Below, one piece after another: positions 15,872 to 16,485 of a stretch of DNA of 16,485 nucleotides. The notes under the pieces were generated by a model, which worked only from the letters and a program-made list of their open reading frames with translations, was not told where the DNA came from and ran no database searches. Made by a program: the position numbers and the translations under genes. The stretch is taken from the NCBI GenBank assembly GCA_947252975.1, contig CAMXWX010000019.1:1-16485 (forward strand), in the 5' to 3' direction. Numbering within the stretch: position 1 is the stretch's first letter; each line of letters opens with the position of its first letter. This DNA comes from an uncultured Gardnerella sp. GTDB lineage: Bacteria; Actinomycetota; Actinomycetes; Actinomycetales; Bifidobacteriaceae.

Positions 15872-15980
15872 GAGGAATTTTAACCATATGTAATCGTGCG
15901 TAATCATGCGTAATGAGGAATTTTAGCCATATGTAATCATATGTAATATCGTTTCAATCATATGCAATATCGTATGTAAT
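15872..15980. repeat. 26-bp direct repeat and iterated RYGTAAT heptamers between PBP and ino1
   Basis: The 26 nt at 15872-15897 (starting GAGGAATTTTA) recur at 15915-15940 with two mismatches. Over the same stretch the heptamer ATGTAAT/GCGTAAT/ATGCAAT starts at 15888, 15898, 15908, 15931, 15941, 15962 and 15974, so the steps are 10, 10, 23, 10, 21 and 12 bp, close to multiples of one DNA turn. The palindrome CATATG occurs several times among them. The array lies in the divergent promoter region of the PBP gene and ino1. It may be a regulator-binding array or simply slippage-prone AT-rich DNA. Confidence 0.5.
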
Positions 15981-15995
15981 ATTTGTAAAAGCTAG

Positions 15996-16004
15996 TATTA
16001 TAAA
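15996..16004 (+). promoter_or_regulatory. Possible -10 region of ino1
   Basis: TATTAT (15996-16001) overlaps TATAAA (15999-16004), about 52-60 bp before the ino1 start. No good -35 box is visible at the right distance, so activation by a factor bound to the upstream heptamer array is conceivable. This is a weak call. Confidence 0.25.
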
Positions 16005-16055
16005 AGTGTATTAGTGCGGCGTTTTTGTGCCGATGATTTTTGTTAAGGAGTTTAT

Positions 16056-16485
16056 ATGAGTATCCGCGTTGCCATTGCCGGTGTTGGCAATTGTGCTTCG
16101 TCGTTGGTTCAAGGCGTTGAATACTACAAAAATGCCAATGATGGCGATAAAATTCCAGGATTAATGCATGCTGTTTTTGGGCAATACCGCGTGCGAGACA
16201 TTGAGTTTGTAGCCGCTTTCGATGTTGACTCGTTAAAAGTTGGCCATGACTTAAGCGAGGCGATTTATGCTTCGCAAAACAACACGATTCGCTTTGCAGA
16301 CGTGCCTAATCTTGGTGTTACAGTGCAGCGCGGCCCTACTTACGATGGCTTGGGCGACTACTACAAGCAAATGATTGAGGAGTCTAATGAAGAGCCTGTA
16401 AATGTTGCAGCGGTTTTGCGCGATTTGCACGTAGACGTGCTTGTTTCTTACTTGCCAGTTGGCTCCGAGCAGGCAGATAAGGCGT
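16056..16485 (+). CDS. ino1: Inositol-3-phosphate synthase, 3' end outside window
   Basis: Converts glucose-6-phosphate to L-myo-inositol-1-phosphate with NAD, the first step of inositol and phosphatidylinositol synthesis. The 143 visible residues begin [20 protein letters not shown], where GVGNCASS is the nucleotide-binding glycine-rich loop of the short actinobacterial/archaeal form. They continue with [32 protein letters not shown], and [17 protein letters not shown]. No stop is reached, so the gene is cut by the window edge; the full family length is about 360 residues. AAGGAG at 16045-16050, five bases upstream, fixes the start. It is divergent from the PBP gene. Confidence 0.93.
   Translation, partial: MSIRVAIAGVGNCASSLVQGVEYYKNANDGDKIPGLMHAVFGQYRVRDIEFVAAFDVDSLKVGHDLSEAIYASQNNTIRFADVPNLGVTVQRGPTYDGLGDYYKQMIEESNEEPVNVAAVLRDLHVDVLVSYLPVGSEQADKA

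Overview
The window looks like a chromosomal segment of a Gardnerella or a close relative in the Bifidobacteriaceae. The reasons are moderate GC content, a dnaK-grpE-dnaJ-hspR operon controlled by a HAIR operator, an actinobacterial-type inositol-3-phosphate synthase, and a very large repeat-built surface protein. The genus assignment is recognition from gene content and style, not a database result.

Layout. Positions 1-6560 hold the 3' part of a giant wall-associated adhesin-like gene; it is open at the left edge, so its start lies outside the window. The visible product has a non-repetitive part of about 570 residues, 15 contiguous helical repeats, an Asp/Ser-rich linker, a 16th isolated repeat and a C-terminal hydrophobic/basic anchor with a degenerate sorting motif. 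Positions 6561-7830 form a 1.27-kb gene-free stretch that is the most unusual part of the window. It contains two diverged copies of a three-stem element whose stems differ by compensatory changes, a truncated third copy, a 254-bp element with perfect 20-bp terminal inverted repeats, two tandem 51-52-bp hairpins, a 191-bp inverted-repeat-bounded block, and finally the dnaK promoter with a perfect HspR operator.

Positions 7831-12520 are the heat-shock operon dnaK, grpE, dnaJ (zinc-finger-less) and hspR. HspR should repress the operon by binding the HAIR site that overlaps the -10 region, with DnaK as co-repressor, forming a feedback loop. A HAD-family phosphatase/phosphomutase gene (12646-13359) follows. 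It converges on a class A penicillin-binding protein on the minus strand (13483-15849), and a 107-bp inverted/direct repeat element lies between the two. The PBP is divergent from an inositol-3-phosphate synthase gene (ino1) that runs off the right edge. The 206 bp between PBP and ino1 contain iterated heptamers spaced at about one DNA turn.

The best candidate for something undescribed is the pair of covarying three-stem elements at 6629-6758 and 6842-6970: two neighbouring paralogues that differ in sequence but keep every major helix. This suggests a structured RNA or a hairpin-DNA mobile repeat.
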